Shown: one piece after another, positions 24,001 to 30,850 of the stretch
How the letters are laid out: every line of letters starts with the position of its first letter
Position numbering within the stretch: position 1 is the first letter of the stretch
Assembly: GCA_036362985.1 (NCBI GenBank)
Contig: JAYGXS010000003.1
Coordinates: 5,389,920 to 5,453,919 of the forward strand
Source of the DNA: Ligula intestinalis
Lineage: Eukaryota; Platyhelminthes; Cestoda; Diphyllobothriidea; Diphyllobothriidae
Reading direction: 5' to 3'
DNA length: 64,000 nucleotides
The notes under the pieces: model-generated
Database searches by the model: none
What the model saw: only the letters and a program-made list of their open reading frames with translations
What the model was told of the DNA's origin: nothing
Translations under genes and position numbers: made by a program

Positions 24001-24918
24001 AATCCAGTCCAAACGGTCTCGCCGTAAGCACTATCGATGAACTTCTTCAGGAAAGTACGAGGAAGATGAGCAGCAACTCAAACGAAAGCACATCATAGAA
24101 CTCTTGGACTCAGGACATTCTTAGCCTTCAACGATCGAGTCTACGAGCAAAAGAAGGGGACACCGATGGGCTCTCCCCTGTCTGGGTTAATTGCCGATGC
24201 GGTCCTGCAGAGGCTCGAGCGACTGGTCTTCCGATCGCACTGTCCGAAATTCTGGGCCAGGTACGTCGACAACCCATTTGTCGTAATCAAAAAGAAGGAC
24301 GTTCAGGACTTTAAGACCGCAAGTCAACAAACACCAGACGCATCCTACAATTTGGAAGTAACCACCCCATTGGTCAAACGCAGTTGTGTCAGTGCTCGCT
24401 GTTCACTTTACGTACCGGCCCCCCTTGACCAATGCTGACAGCCTTTCCTGATTTTTTCCCTCCGCCTCCCCAGCACGGTGACCTCTTCATGTCGTTGTGG
24501 CTGTGTGGTCAACGTAGAAACGATGACTTGTAACCATAAGACACTTATTAACCTCGCCCAGCTGTATGCTTTTCATTTTCCATACAATTGTACCGGTCCG
24601 ATGATAGATTACCGAAATATACTTTTTTAAACTATTTTTTTGCTGTCAAAACAGGCTTTTGAGTCGTCATCGTCCTCCCGCGCCGCCACACACCGGGAGA
24701 CAGCCGCCGCCGCCGCCGCCGTTTCTCGCAATGGCTCCTCGTCCTCCTCCACCTCCTCGTCCTCTTCATCTCCTGCTCACCCCACCACCTCATCCGCCGC
24801 GGCCGCGACCGCCGCCGATTGCAAGCCGACCGCCCTGGAGTCGCTGAATCCGAACTTCGCAATTGAGGTGGGCGCTGAGGATCAGAATGCATTTGAACGC
24901 TTCCTTGACGGCGTCTGA
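8596..24918 (+). CDS. RABL6: RABL6 (Rab-like protein 6; RBEL1/PARF), ten coding exons
   Basis: Joining exons 8596-8722, 9389-9495, 11301-11447, 13946-14037, 16408-16590, 18191-18400, 20079-20149, 20278-20482, 22299-22605 and 24655-24918 gives 1713 nt, 570 residues, with matching phases and GT/AG borders throughout. The start is the first ATG after an in-frame TAG 66 nt upstream. The protein has the RABL6 lead-in [12 protein letters not shown], a P-loop GDRRTGKT (49-56), KVEVWDVVD (94-102) where Ras-type GTPases have DTAG, LPRVP and NCRD (181-184) where they have NKxD, and YCETSM (226-231) then [10 protein letters not shown]. These non-canonical G3/G4 motifs are family features, not decay. A low-complexity tail follows: AAFQEDID (385-392), an Asp/Glu tract (about 436-460), a Ser/Ala-rich last exon, and an AFERFLDGV end like the C-terminal box of vertebrate RABL6. 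In mammals RABL6 is a GTP-binding protein linked to ARF and cell growth; its role in worms is unknown. The introns are full of transposon debris. Confidence 0.93.
9389..9495 (+). CDS. RABL6: RABL6 exon 2 (P-loop)
   Basis: Codes residues 43-78. The acceptor is TGTCTCAG and the donor GTTAGT. It encodes [20 protein letters not shown], the nucleotide-binding P-loop, and ends TATDEIQ, which corresponds to PTQEIQ in vertebrate RABL6. Confidence 0.93.
9496..11300. other. RABL6 intron 2, no gene seen
   Basis: A 1.8-kb intron. Only short open stretches occur on either strand, and none has a domain I recognise. It may include old repeats, but nothing can be named from the sequence alone. Confidence 0.5.
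11301..11447 (+). CDS. RABL6: RABL6 exon 3 (switch II region)
   Basis: Codes residues 79-127 in phase 0. The acceptor is CAACCTCAG and the donor GTAGGA. The segment [19 protein letters not shown] is nearly identical in pattern to the RABL6 family. The [12 protein letters not shown] region after KGKP is where the family has a loop insertion. Confidence 0.92.
12230..13300 (-). mobile_element. Jockey-like non-LTR fragment (C-terminal end) in RABL6 intron 3
   Basis: The minus strand is open for over 270 codons (13225-12391). It encodes [41 protein letters not shown], and near the end [19 protein letters not shown], a CPDC and H/C-type cluster ([17 protein letters not shown]), and [13 protein letters not shown]. 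This is the usual C-terminal part of Jockey-clade ORF2, after the RT palm, with the terminal zinc-knuckle-like motif. The catalytic RT domain is missing (5' truncated). It is antisense to RABL6 and the frame is still open, so it is relatively young. Confidence 0.82.
13320..13575 (+). mobile_element. PLE-type terminal fragment with hammerhead-like motif in RABL6 intron 3
   Basis: A short repeat-like block ending with TTGACAATGGCC, CGAGTGAGAG and TCCGAAACGTCGGG (13510-13546). The CGAAACGTC end preceded by a hairpin (GGCCTC/GAGTCC, one mismatch) is the pattern seen at other PLE ends in this window. No coding part remains. The assignment is by motif only. Confidence 0.5.
13946..14037 (+). CDS. 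RABL6: RABL6 exon 4
   Basis: Codes residues 128-157 plus two bases. The acceptor is TTGCTTGCAG and the donor [26 protein letters not shown] matches the beta-4 strand region of RABL6 (FLDVYKNCNGVVMMFDI). Confidence 0.92.
14490..15037 (+). repeat. (TAG)n/(ATT)n compound microsatellite in RABL6 intron 4, containing an assembly gap
   Basis: Over 500 bases of trinucleotide repeat, mainly TAG/AGT units mixed with ATT, GGT and AGC variants. Long open frames across it are only repeat translation. The purest part flanks ten N at 14981-14990, so the true length is unknown. The retroelement-like ends on both sides suggest that it grew from the microsatellite tails of non-LTR insertions. Confidence 0.95.
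14981..14990. other. Assembly gap (10 N)
   Basis: Ten undetermined bases inside pure TAG repeat. The gap size is probably arbitrary. Confidence 0.98.
15038..15180 (-). mobile_element. Probable 3' end of a non-LTR element or SINE
   Basis: On the minus strand a unique block (CAATCGATGTTGTGC, then CATCGGAATTGGCAGAAGAC) runs straight into the (CTA)n microsatellite. A unique 3' end followed by a short-unit tail is typical of CR1/RTE-type and SINE insertions. The minus-strand block at about 15545-15620, which ends in CTACTACTACTAACG, looks similar. No coding sequence is present. Confidence 0.4.
15885..15936. repeat. Perfect 14-bp inverted repeat (hairpin) in RABL6 intron 4
   Basis: AAGAAAAATATACG at 15885-15898 and its exact reverse complement at 15923-15936, with a 24-base loop. 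It may be the tip of a small inverted-repeat transposon; no target duplication is evident. Confidence 0.7.
16408..16590 (+). CDS. RABL6: RABL6 exon 5 (G4 region)
   Basis: Codes residues 158-218 plus two bases of 219. The acceptor is TTTACAG and the donor [26 protein letters not shown] followed by RD holds the atypical G4 motif NCRD (NYRD in vertebrates), followed by an acidic/Ser-rich stretch ([14 protein letters not shown]). Confidence 0.92.
17400..18170 (+). mobile_element. Penelope-like element, GIY-YIG endonuclease fragment in RABL6 intron 5
   Basis: The plus strand encodes [20 protein letters not shown], then [30 protein letters not shown] and AEAVAMR; after a stop, KPALC and HAVSLPWP follow. 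CxCGxxYIGRT, with Arg and Glu further on, is the PLE version of the GIY-YIG endonuclease, which nicks target DNA for insertion. The RT domain is absent. The trailing sequence runs into the C-rich tract just before the exon 6 acceptor. Same orientation as RABL6. Confidence 0.85.
18191..18400 (+). CDS. RABL6: RABL6 exon 6 (end of G domain)
   Basis: Codes residues 219-288 plus two bases of 289. [19 protein letters not shown] and [10 protein letters not shown] match the last strand and helix of the RABL6 G domain, and a helix with [10 protein letters not shown] follows. The acceptor is preceded by a run of C that directly abuts PLE-derived sequence. An alternative AG three bases downstream would also keep the frame. 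Confidence 0.9.
18716..18905. mobile_element. Small inverted-repeat DNA element (MITE) in RABL6 intron 6
   Basis: The left end TACTGTATTTTCCAGACTAT continues with AAGGC; the right end is GCCTTATAGTCCGG followed by AAAACACGGTCA. The two are imperfect inverted repeats of about 25 bp around roughly 140 bp of non-coding sequence. The ATTTTCC-GGACTATAAG terminus is a type found in animal Tc1/mariner-like non-autonomous elements. Target duplication is unclear. Confidence 0.7.
20079..20149 (+). CDS. RABL6: RABL6 exon 7
   Basis: Codes residues 289-312 plus one base. The acceptor is ACTTTGCAG and the donor [17 protein letters not shown] resembles the helix that follows the G domain in RABL6 (GIFLEMMEARS). 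It is assigned mainly from phase and splice sites. Confidence 0.8.
20278..20482 (+). CDS. RABL6: RABL6 exon 8 (linker)
   Basis: Codes residues 313-380 plus two bases. The acceptor is TTTCTAG and the donor GTTAGT. This is a Pro/Asn/Lys-rich, probably unstructured linker; the end TVIED may correspond to the SVEDFVP motif of vertebrate RABL6. Its phases fit both neighbours exactly. Confidence 0.82.
21141..21180 (-). ncRNA. Degenerate hammerhead-like motif, PLE terminus family B, RABL6 intron 8
   Basis: Minus strand: TGATCGACAAAGG, a perfect hairpin (GGACAGCTGG and CCAGCTGTCC around one central C), then AAAACGTCAGC. It resembles a stem-II hairpin plus GAAACGUC core, but the CUGAUGA side is altered. 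Related copies occur at 40762-40797 (minus) and 41365-41403 (plus). Probably inactive. Confidence 0.4.
21991..22059. repeat. Two direct copies of a palindromic CCATAT(A/G)TGG-containing unit
   Basis: A unit GACGTGYGCCATATRTGGTA occurs at 21991 and again at 22034. The second copy is a 24/26 palindrome, with CCATATATGG (22042-22051) at its centre, a perfect match to the CArG box bound by SRF/MADS proteins. It lies in RABL6 intron 8. Function is not shown. Confidence 0.5.
22299..22605 (+). CDS. RABL6: RABL6 exon 9 (acidic region)
   Basis: Codes residues 381-483. The acceptor is ATTTGTAG and the donor [17 protein letters not shown] matches PMVAGFQDDVD of vertebrate RABL6, which fixes the frame. 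It is followed by a Ser/Asn/Gly linker and a long Asp/Glu tract made of GAT/GAC/GAG codons, likely length-variable. Confidence 0.9.
22913..22946 (-). ncRNA. Hammerhead-ribozyme-like motif at PLE end
   Basis: Minus strand: CTGATGA, a stem-II hairpin (GGAAACA and TGTTTTC, seven pairs with one wobble, loop AGCG, one extra U before it), then GAAACGTC. GAAA-C-G-UC gives the minimal stem III known from PLE-encoded type I hammerheads. Flanks TACCACT and AGC...GTGTGG can pair in part as stem I. The catalytic core is present, but the extra U may weaken activity. It lies just downstream of the PLE coding region on the same strand. Confidence 0.55.
23100..23402 (-). repeat. 102-bp minisatellite, about three copies, inside the PLE frame
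   Basis: The word CGGCTGTT(T/G)TAGTC and its flanks recur at 23164, 23266 and (diverged) 23368, an exact 102-base spacing, which is 34 codons. It therefore lengthens the PLE protein without shifting frame. The repeat unit encodes RGRHQS and TDPP-like words. Confidence 0.8.
24040..24440 (+). mobile_element. Penelope-like element, reverse transcriptase fragment, RABL6 intron 9
   Basis: The plus strand encodes [20 protein letters not shown] then [11 protein letters not shown] and [10 protein letters not shown] followed by PFVVI. These are the PLE RT motifs ([10 protein letters not shown] and the YVDD box), with the second catalytic Asp changed to Asn. Stops occur upstream. It is oriented opposite to the neighbouring GIY-YIG piece, so the two are either separate insertions or a rearranged copy. 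It ends about 215 bases before RABL6 exon 10. Confidence 0.85.
24655..24918 (+). CDS. RABL6: RABL6 exon 10 (last)
   Basis: Codes residues 484-570 and the TGA stop. The acceptor is TCAAAACAG. It is Ser/Ala-rich with repeated CCG and TCC codons, and ends in [10 protein letters not shown], similar in place to the ELEAFLGG box of vertebrate RABL6. The 3' UTR runs to the AATAAA at 25231. Confidence 0.88.
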   Translation, partial: AFESSSSSRAATHRETAAAAAAVSRNGSSSSSTSSSSSSPAHPTTSSAAAATAADCKPTALESLNPNFAIEVGAEDQNAFERFLDGV

Positions 24919-25230
24919 TACATGCCCTCGTCGTCACCGTTGCCCGCCCCCAAACCCGAATCTCTCATTGGTCATTCCCATCTTGGATTCTGTGATCTCA
25001 TTCTCTGTCTCCGTCCCTCCTCCTCTGTTGTACGCTGACCTTGGACTCGATGACCTGTTACGTCGTCTCGCCATGTGCTGTGCTTAGTTTTACCTGCCTT
25101 TGTTTCACACTCCTTTATGCTCTCCTTTTTTATACGATGTCTGTATAATGCCTTTTTTGACCATTTTGTCACTCCATCCTTGTACTTGTGTCCTCGTTGG
25201 AGTTCTTTGTCCGCCTGTTTCATCCGGCAG

Positions 25231-25236
25231 AATAAA
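25231..25236 (+). promoter_or_regulatory. RABL6: RABL6 poly(A) signal AATAAA
   Basis: A canonical AATAAA about 310 bases after the stop codon, preceded by pyrimidine-rich 3' UTR. No other AATAAA lies between the stop and this site. Confidence 0.75.
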
Positions 25237-25511
25237 GTTCATACTTTTCGGCTTGGCCTTGAAGCACCTATCGGTGATTAATGGTTTGGCGGAAATTCAC
25301 GATATTTGGTCGAGATGTACTAGTGAAGACATAGCATTTTTAGGCAACGATTCCTTGTAGGGAGCATCACAGTAACAGGGAACCCCAGGCTTATATCATA
25401 CGGGACCGTAGATAATAGGCGTTGTGTGAGTGGGGGATATCATACGAATAAAAGTAGAAAATAATAGGAAGAATTATTTTAATAACCTAATGTTTGAGAA
25501 GAAAAAGAATA

Positions 25512-25581
25512 CTCGATCGCTGGGACAATATGTTTATTCGCCTGATGTTGAGGTATCCGTCGCGGATTCGTCATCAGAGGC
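25512..25581 (-). repeat. PLE terminal repeat family C, copy 1
   Basis: It carries CGATCGCTGGGACAATAT, then TTTATTCGCCTGATG, TCCGTCGCGGATTCG and TCATCAGAGGC. The first part recurs at 26550 (partial) and, as both arms of a palindrome, at 43701-43821. Read on the minus strand, CTGATGA and a hairpin (AATCCG/CGGAT-like) give a decayed hammerhead-like arrangement. Confidence 0.5.
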
Positions 25582-25848
25582 ATGAGTAGCAGAAAGTGCG
25601 CAATAATTAAAATGAGAAATACAGGCAATAGAAAAAAAGAAATTCGCAGGTTGCGGAACTACGCAAGGAAATGCGCCTTGTCAAGATCAAGCTAAGATCA
25701 TAACAGATAGGCTCACCCCCGTTTTAGGTTGAAAAGCAACCGTATGTCTCTAGTTAAACTAAACTTAACAATAAACCACAAAATTAAAATATGAAACTCG
25801 AGCGTGGCGGCAATTTCCGCTGCTACACTGGAATTGACCTACTATCAC

Positions 25849-25887
25849 CTGATGAGGCCCAAATAGGCCGAAAAACTTCCATGAGTC
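25849..25887 (+). ncRNA. Hammerhead-ribozyme-like core, best match in window
   Basis: CTGATGA at 25849-25855, stem II GGCC/GGCC around CAAATA, then GAAA, and a short stem III ACT/AGT (loop TCCATG) ending in the UC cleavage dinucleotide at 25886-25887. The stem-II loop CCCAAATAGG equals the one in the hammerhead of Schistosoma satellite DNA. Two extra A follow GAAA, and stem I is weak (TATC with GATG after two mismatches), so this copy is probably decayed. Confidence 0.55.
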
Positions 25888-27121
25888 CCGATGAACACAA
25901 GAAGAGCGCAAAAGCAGAAGTCTTTGAGGGTAATTGGTACAACATATTTAGGGCAACAAACGCATGTAAAGCTATGGCCATCGGGCCAATCAGACACTCC
26001 TTGCGTGAGTAGTGATACGATTGGCTTGTGACTCAACGACTGGCTGCAGCTTAAATGATTGACTGATTGCGTTCGCCGCGTGTAGGCCAAGCGATAGCCT
26101 GCCGTGAGCGGGGCTCGGTGTTTGCATGCTACCCGCCTGCTAACTCTCCTAATTGTAACGTCGACTAATGTCCTTCTCCCCTTCGAAACATCAGTGTCCT
26201 CAAAACGTTGTTGTCCAGGGCCAAAATAGTAGTTTCAACAAATTAACGCATCGCTTATCTAAGTTATATTACTTTGAAGGATGAACATCCACATGATAAT
26301 TTTATCAGCAGGCCTGATACGCCGATATGCACTCCAATAAACCAGTACTAGTGCTCCTCTTGGAATTATTAGACCTTTGGGAAAAACTTTGGATGTTATA
26401 GCAACATCCGGCCTTATCCCCACGGCGTCCTGGAGACACTGGCGACATTTTCGGACGGGAATATTAACCCGTCATGGGAATATAGGCAGCGGCACATTTA
26501 TTGCCAATACTAGCGAACATGTGAGTCCCAGGAAGTAATCGACAAGTATACGACTCGATCGCTGGGACATTTATTGCTTGGGCATTATCCTCCTCCCATT
26601 TTTCGTTAAGGCGACAACACAAGGCATCCTTTCCGGTCCTGTGGTTGTGTCCTTGCATTCTGACGTGATGTTCAGCTATCACAGGAGTCATTTAACTTCA
26701 ATGCGCGCCGTAAGTTGGCCCTTCGTGAACGTCACGTCCAATAAGCTACTAGAATCGTGGACAAGGTGAAGATCACGAGTTGAGCAGAAGTTAATGGCGG
26801 CATGAAAATTCGTGTCCTTTAAAGCAACGTTTCCCTGGTGCAAATTTAAATATGGCAATAGCAGCAAAATGATTTATTGGATCCATATCATTTCGAGAGA
26901 GCTCGTCAGTTGCCGCCTCTCAGTACTTAACGTGAATCACAAAAGAGAAGATACACAATGAATTCGTACAGAAAAATCGATATAAACACAAGGTCATAAG
27001 GAGTGGCCAAGTGGCTAATCAATAACATGAGAAGTTCAAAAGCTATGGTCAGCAAAAATAACAGGGAAAAACCCCTGAAGTAACAACTTAGGAGGAAAAA
27101 TGTATAAACAGGGAGCCAATG

Positions 27122-27414
27122 TTACCAAGGCAAAGTTAGGTTCACTACATGCTCCAACTGTTTACATAGGTTGGGTTTGACCCGCCGTATGTAGGCTGCC
27201 TCCAGGTAGCGTAAAGTGCGAGTTGTTCGTGCTCGAACAAGTACTCGAAAGGACGTTTTGGGGTCAACAGAATGGCCCGAGTCTAACAGATGTTCAGTAA
27301 TGGAGGACCGGGGAACTCTGTTTTCTTGTTTCATTAGCCAGCTAGGTAAATGTTCCTTAGCTCTGGTGGCCAATTGCCTCTGCGTTCGCCCTATATACTT
27401 GCATCCGCAGAGGC
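27122..27414 (-). pseudogene. PLE GIY-YIG endonuclease, left palindrome arm
   Basis: The minus strand encodes CGCKYIGRTQRQLATRAKEH then LPSWLMKQENR, SSITEHLLDSGHSVDPKTSF, LRYLEAAYIRR and KPNLCKQLEHVVNLTLPW. This is the PLE GIY-YIG domain with its catalytic Tyr, Arg and Glu neighbourhood; no upstream RT is attached. The frame stays open because the copy is recent. Confidence 0.85.
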
Positions 27415-27668
27415 AATTGGCCATCAGAGCTAAGGAACATTTACCTAGCTGGCTAATGAAACAAGAAAACAGAATTCCCCGGTCCTCCATTACTGAACAT
27501 CTGTTAGACTCGGGCCATTCTGTTGACCCCAAAACGTCCTTTCGAGTACTTGTTCGAGCACGAACAACTCGCACTTTACGCTACCTGGAGGCAGCCTACA
27601 TACGGCGGGTCAAACCCAACCTATGTAAACAGTTGGAGCATGTAGTGAACCTAACTTTGCCTTGGTAA
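27406..27668 (+). pseudogene. PLE GIY-YIG endonuclease, right palindrome arm
   Basis: A mirror copy of the left arm on the plus strand (RQLAIRAKEHLPSWL, SSITEHLLDSGHSV, YLEAAYIRR, KQLEHVVNLTLPW). The GIY-YIG strand itself falls in the spacer and is scrambled (CVRPIYLHPQ is antisense-derived), so this arm lacks the catalytic start. Confidence 0.8.
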
Positions 27669-28176
27669 CATTGGCTCCCTGTTTATACATTTTTCCTCCT
27701 TAGTTGTCACCTCAGGTGTTTTTCCCTGTTATTTTTACTGAACATAGCGTTTGAACTTCTCATGTTATTGATTAGCCACTTGACCACTCCTTATGACCTT
27801 GTGTTTATATCGATTTTTCTGTACGAATTCATTGTGTATCTTCGCTTTTGTGATTCACGTTAAGTAATGAGAGGCGGCAACGGACGAGCTCTCTCGAAAT
27901 GATATGGATCCAATAAATCATTTTGCTGCTATTGCCATATTTAAGTTCGTGACCTCTCGTTCGGCTGCGGACGGTCGTCGCCTATTAATAAGACAATTGA
28001 GTGTCAACCTGGAAAGCTGACACTTGATACGTAAAGGGAGTAGAAACAATTAGTCATAGCTGTGGGCGCATGGTGCGGAGTAAAGGAGGGGGGAGGTAAT
28101 TGTCACATGCAGTTCATGTCAGTGCATATTCATGAAAGGGGGGGAGTTGTGGCAGGGGACAGGGTAGCAGTCAGTC

Positions 28177-28576
28177 TTAAGAGTGACGAGGAGGCGTAAG
28201 CGGGAATGAGTTTATCGATCGTTGCCACTTCACTGCGAGGTTGGCCACATGGCCCAGCTGCTTACAGAGTTCTGGCTTTCTTCGCCGTATTGCAGCGGCC
28301 TCTGCAAAACGTAGGAGACGCCCGGTCGTCGCCCCAAATACGACCTTAAATGCAGTTATTTGGTCGACTGTATGGCCAGTGTCCACTAAGAGCTTAGTGA
28401 TTGAACTTTTTGGGTACTTGATGTTCCGCCCTGAGCAACCACTGCGGCCTGTGTTCAGCTGACCGCGTTACCAACTGCCTTTGCGTGCGCCTGATGTATT
28501 TGCATCCGCAACTACAAGTGAACTCGTAAACACAGTTTGAAGTGGCGTGCATGGAGGCCGCTGCAATACGGACCAT
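28177..28576 (-). pseudogene. PLE GIY-YIG endonuclease, older copy, frameshifted
   Basis: The minus strand encodes CVYEFTCSCGCKYIRRTQRQ with HRPQWLLRAEH, then after a shift near 28390 MDTGHTVDQITAFKVVFGAT, RFAEAAAIRRRKPELCKQLG and HVANLAVKW. YIG has become YIR. An inverted, incomplete second copy of its C-terminal end lies at 28570-28640, making this the core of the older palindrome (26761-28826). Confidence 0.82.
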
Positions 28577-28826
28577 AAAAGCCAGAATTCTGTAAGCAGC
28601 TGGACCATGTGATCAACCTCGCATTGCCGTGGTAATGATCGGTAAACTCATTCCCGCTTACGCCTCCTCGGCACCCTTAGGACTGACTGCTTCCCTGTCC
28701 CAGGTTGACACTTAATTGGACAGTTAATTATCTTAATAATAGGCGACGACTGTCTGCAGCCGAATGAGAGGTCACGAACTTTCATGACTTCATTAAATTC
28801 TGCTCAACTCGTGATCTTCGCCTTGT

Positions 28827-29904
28827 TCAAATTTCTTCCGGGAACACAAAGTTTAGATTTACTAGAATTTTATTTTCCTCGTGAAGAAATGTCACAGTTA
28901 AATCCAGAAAACTCTCATGGACTGGCGAACGACCGGAAAGAGCTCTCGCTAATTCCGGTCGCATTGACTCATTTCTTCTGTCAGCGATTAATTTCGAGAG
29001 GGTTTTTTTACGTTCACTTTCCTCTTCTAAGGACCATTCAGCTCTCCTTCAGCCTGAGACGCTAGCAACTAACCGAAAGTTGGGAGACTCCGCGATGAGC
29101 TCAGAACAAATTGAGACCGGCCGCTGTGGTAACGGAACCGGCCACTTTATCACCAAGGGGTGTGAATTGGTGGACCTCCGTTTTCCTCTCTTCCAGATGT
29201 GTGAATCTCATGGCCGAAGCTGACGCCTCGAGTGGTGTGAATTAAGGGCTCAGTGTGATTACCAAGGCACAAGGACGTCTGTCGGACAGCGTGCACTAGT
29301 AGCCTAGATGTGTTGGCGACACAGGTAATATGTAGGCATGCGGATAGTAAATGGATGATAGATAGTAACACAAAAATTTACCAAGTAGTCGTAGAGTCCG
29401 CGGCCATTCTCATGTCACCAACACCGGGCCTGTTTGACCGTCATTATGCGGTATGCCTAAACCGTATGTGGTGCACATGTAGTCATTATGGTCAGACTGA
29501 AGACTGAAGTGCACCTGATATAATCTGACCGAGTTGAACCAAGTTTCCGCTTACTGGCTGACTTAACATATCGTGCACCTACGTACCCAGCTCTAAATAT
29601 TCTGACTTGTCAGCATTAACCGGAAACTGCCCAACCAATTTGCGAATGTAGTGGGGAAGGCACGACAAACAAAATCGGAGACGTAAGGCGTAAGGCTTTA
29701 TCGGCTGACGGTCGGGTATATGGCGCCACACAGTCCTTATACCTAAGAAATGTCTAATTTGCTGTTTGAATAGTCTTAAGGGAAGCCTCTTGTCTTTCGC
29801 TCATGCCCTGTCACACCTACCCAGTGTTAACATTTTGCCTATATGCTATGTGGACAAAGAAAAGGCAATGAGATTTGCAGGATTTCATGACGTCATGGAA
29901 TTTC
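28827..29904. other. No supported gene
   Basis: About 1.1 kb with short open frames only. A block around 29150-29310 looks repeat-like, but I cannot assign it to a family. Confidence 0.45.
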
Positions 29905-30850
29905 TTGACCTCTTATTCAACTGCATACGGTCCTCGCCTATTATGAAGATAAAATAAATTTTCCTACGTATCGACGTGGAAGGCTGAAACTTGATAGATA
30001 AATAAAGCTTGAGTCATTGGTCTAAGATGTGGCTGCACATGACGAATAAGCAGTTCAGTGAAAATCTGTCAACCGTGATTAAAAGAGGCAAAGAGCAGAC
30101 CGGCGTTCAAACATGTGGTGAGGGGGTCACGAGGGGACGGGGTGAAGGTGGAGTTACGTCCTTTATTGTTCCGTACCACAGCAATGCGAGGTTGATTTAG
30201 TGGTCCAGCTGCTTTCCGGTTTCCTATTCCTCATTGCAGCGGCCTATGCAAATCAAAAGGAGACGCCTGATCGTCCTCCGAAGTACAATCGTAGATGCAA
30301 CCCTTGGGTTCACCGTATGGCCAATGCCCACCAGGCGCTTTGTGCTTCAACTCTTAATCATCTTATTTTCCGCCCTTATCAACCAGTTCGGCAAACGTTT
30401 AGCTGATCGCATTGCCAAATACCTTTGCGTATGCCCAGTGTACCTGCATCCGCAACTACATGTTAACTCATAAATAGCGTTTGATTTGCCGTGTATAAGT
30501 AGGATCTCATTATGGGGTCTTACTAGAATAGCCATCCTGGATCGTAACATTGATCCTTGTATGTGCCACATAAATAGCCTTAAGTAGTAATTCTGCGTCT
30601 TTGGAGTTTTTGATAATGACGAAATGTCATCCACGTATCGTCTATATAGAACAGTTTTTGGCTAATTCTCTTTCGAGATTAGACACGATGATGCACTCTT
30701 AGACTGCCCATTGCCACATCGTCGAGCTGTTGATGCAACAGTCCGCTGAATAGGAAATGTGCATTCCTTGTGGGGTAAAAGTCTGGTTTTGGGCTCACTA
30801 CGCTTAAGTTGTATAACAACCTACTTAATCCCTATTACCCCCGGCCCCGT
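29905..30850 (-). mobile_element. Penelope-like element remnant with RT and GIY-YIG pieces
   Basis: Minus strand, from right to left: an RT piece (FLFSGLLHQQLDDVAMGSL, about 30775-30690, then YIDDTWMTF near 30640), the endonuclease (YELTCSCGCRYTGHTQRYLA, RLPNWLIRAEN, about 30490-30350), and decayed C-terminal and terminal sequence matching the 27970-28050 PLE end (CGCCTATTATGAAG near 29936). RT followed by GIY-YIG in one orientation is the true PLE order, so this is one full-order but heavily mutated copy. YIG has changed to YTG. Confidence 0.75.

Larger units (their letters stand above)
22870..24012 (-). mobile_element. Penelope-like element, GIY-YIG endonuclease and repeat-rich C-terminus, RABL6 intron 9
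   Basis: The minus strand from 24012 encodes [20 protein letters not shown] followed by IGETEKRL, then [16 protein letters not shown]-like and [24 protein letters not shown] and RNIDLNPAY. This is a GIY-YIG domain with N-terminal zinc-binding cysteines, typical of animal PLEs. After about 23400 the frame shifts into a second open stretch (23383-22943) built of repeats of about 34 residues. Downstream on the same strand is a hammerhead-like motif (22913-22946), as expected at a PLE end. It is antisense to RABL6. The RT part is not attached; an oppositely oriented RT piece lies next to it at 24040. Confidence 0.87.
26846..27944. repeat. 1.1-kb near-perfect palindrome made of two divergent PLE endonuclease copies
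   Basis: The left arm (26846-27384) and right arm (27406-27944) are 539 bases each and reverse complements with only scattered differences, around a 21-base spacer. Each arm holds a GIY-YIG endonuclease C-terminal half reading outward and the same outer end, GGATCCAATAAATCATTTTG plus CTGCTATTGCC. The outer end occurs alone at 36194-36232. The flanks TTCGTGTCCT (26809) and TTCGTGACCT (27946) look like a target duplication. The inserted palindrome lies inside an older PLE inverted repeat. Confidence 0.9.
26761..28826. repeat. Older PLE inverted repeat, split by the nested palindrome
   Basis: The end AGGTGAAGATCACGAGTTGA with GCAGAAGTTAATG (26764-26796) is repeated in reverse at 28791-28823. 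The sequence from 27945 (GTTCGTGACCTCTCGTTCGG) to about 28275 is repeated in reverse at about 28565-28786. Removing 26819-27945 restores a continuous left arm, so the nearly perfect palindrome was inserted into this diverged one. Confidence 0.75.

Noticed and set aside
25100..25360. Plus-strand frame after the RABL6 stop
   Set aside because: It overlaps the RABL6 3' UTR and runs through the AATAAA signal.
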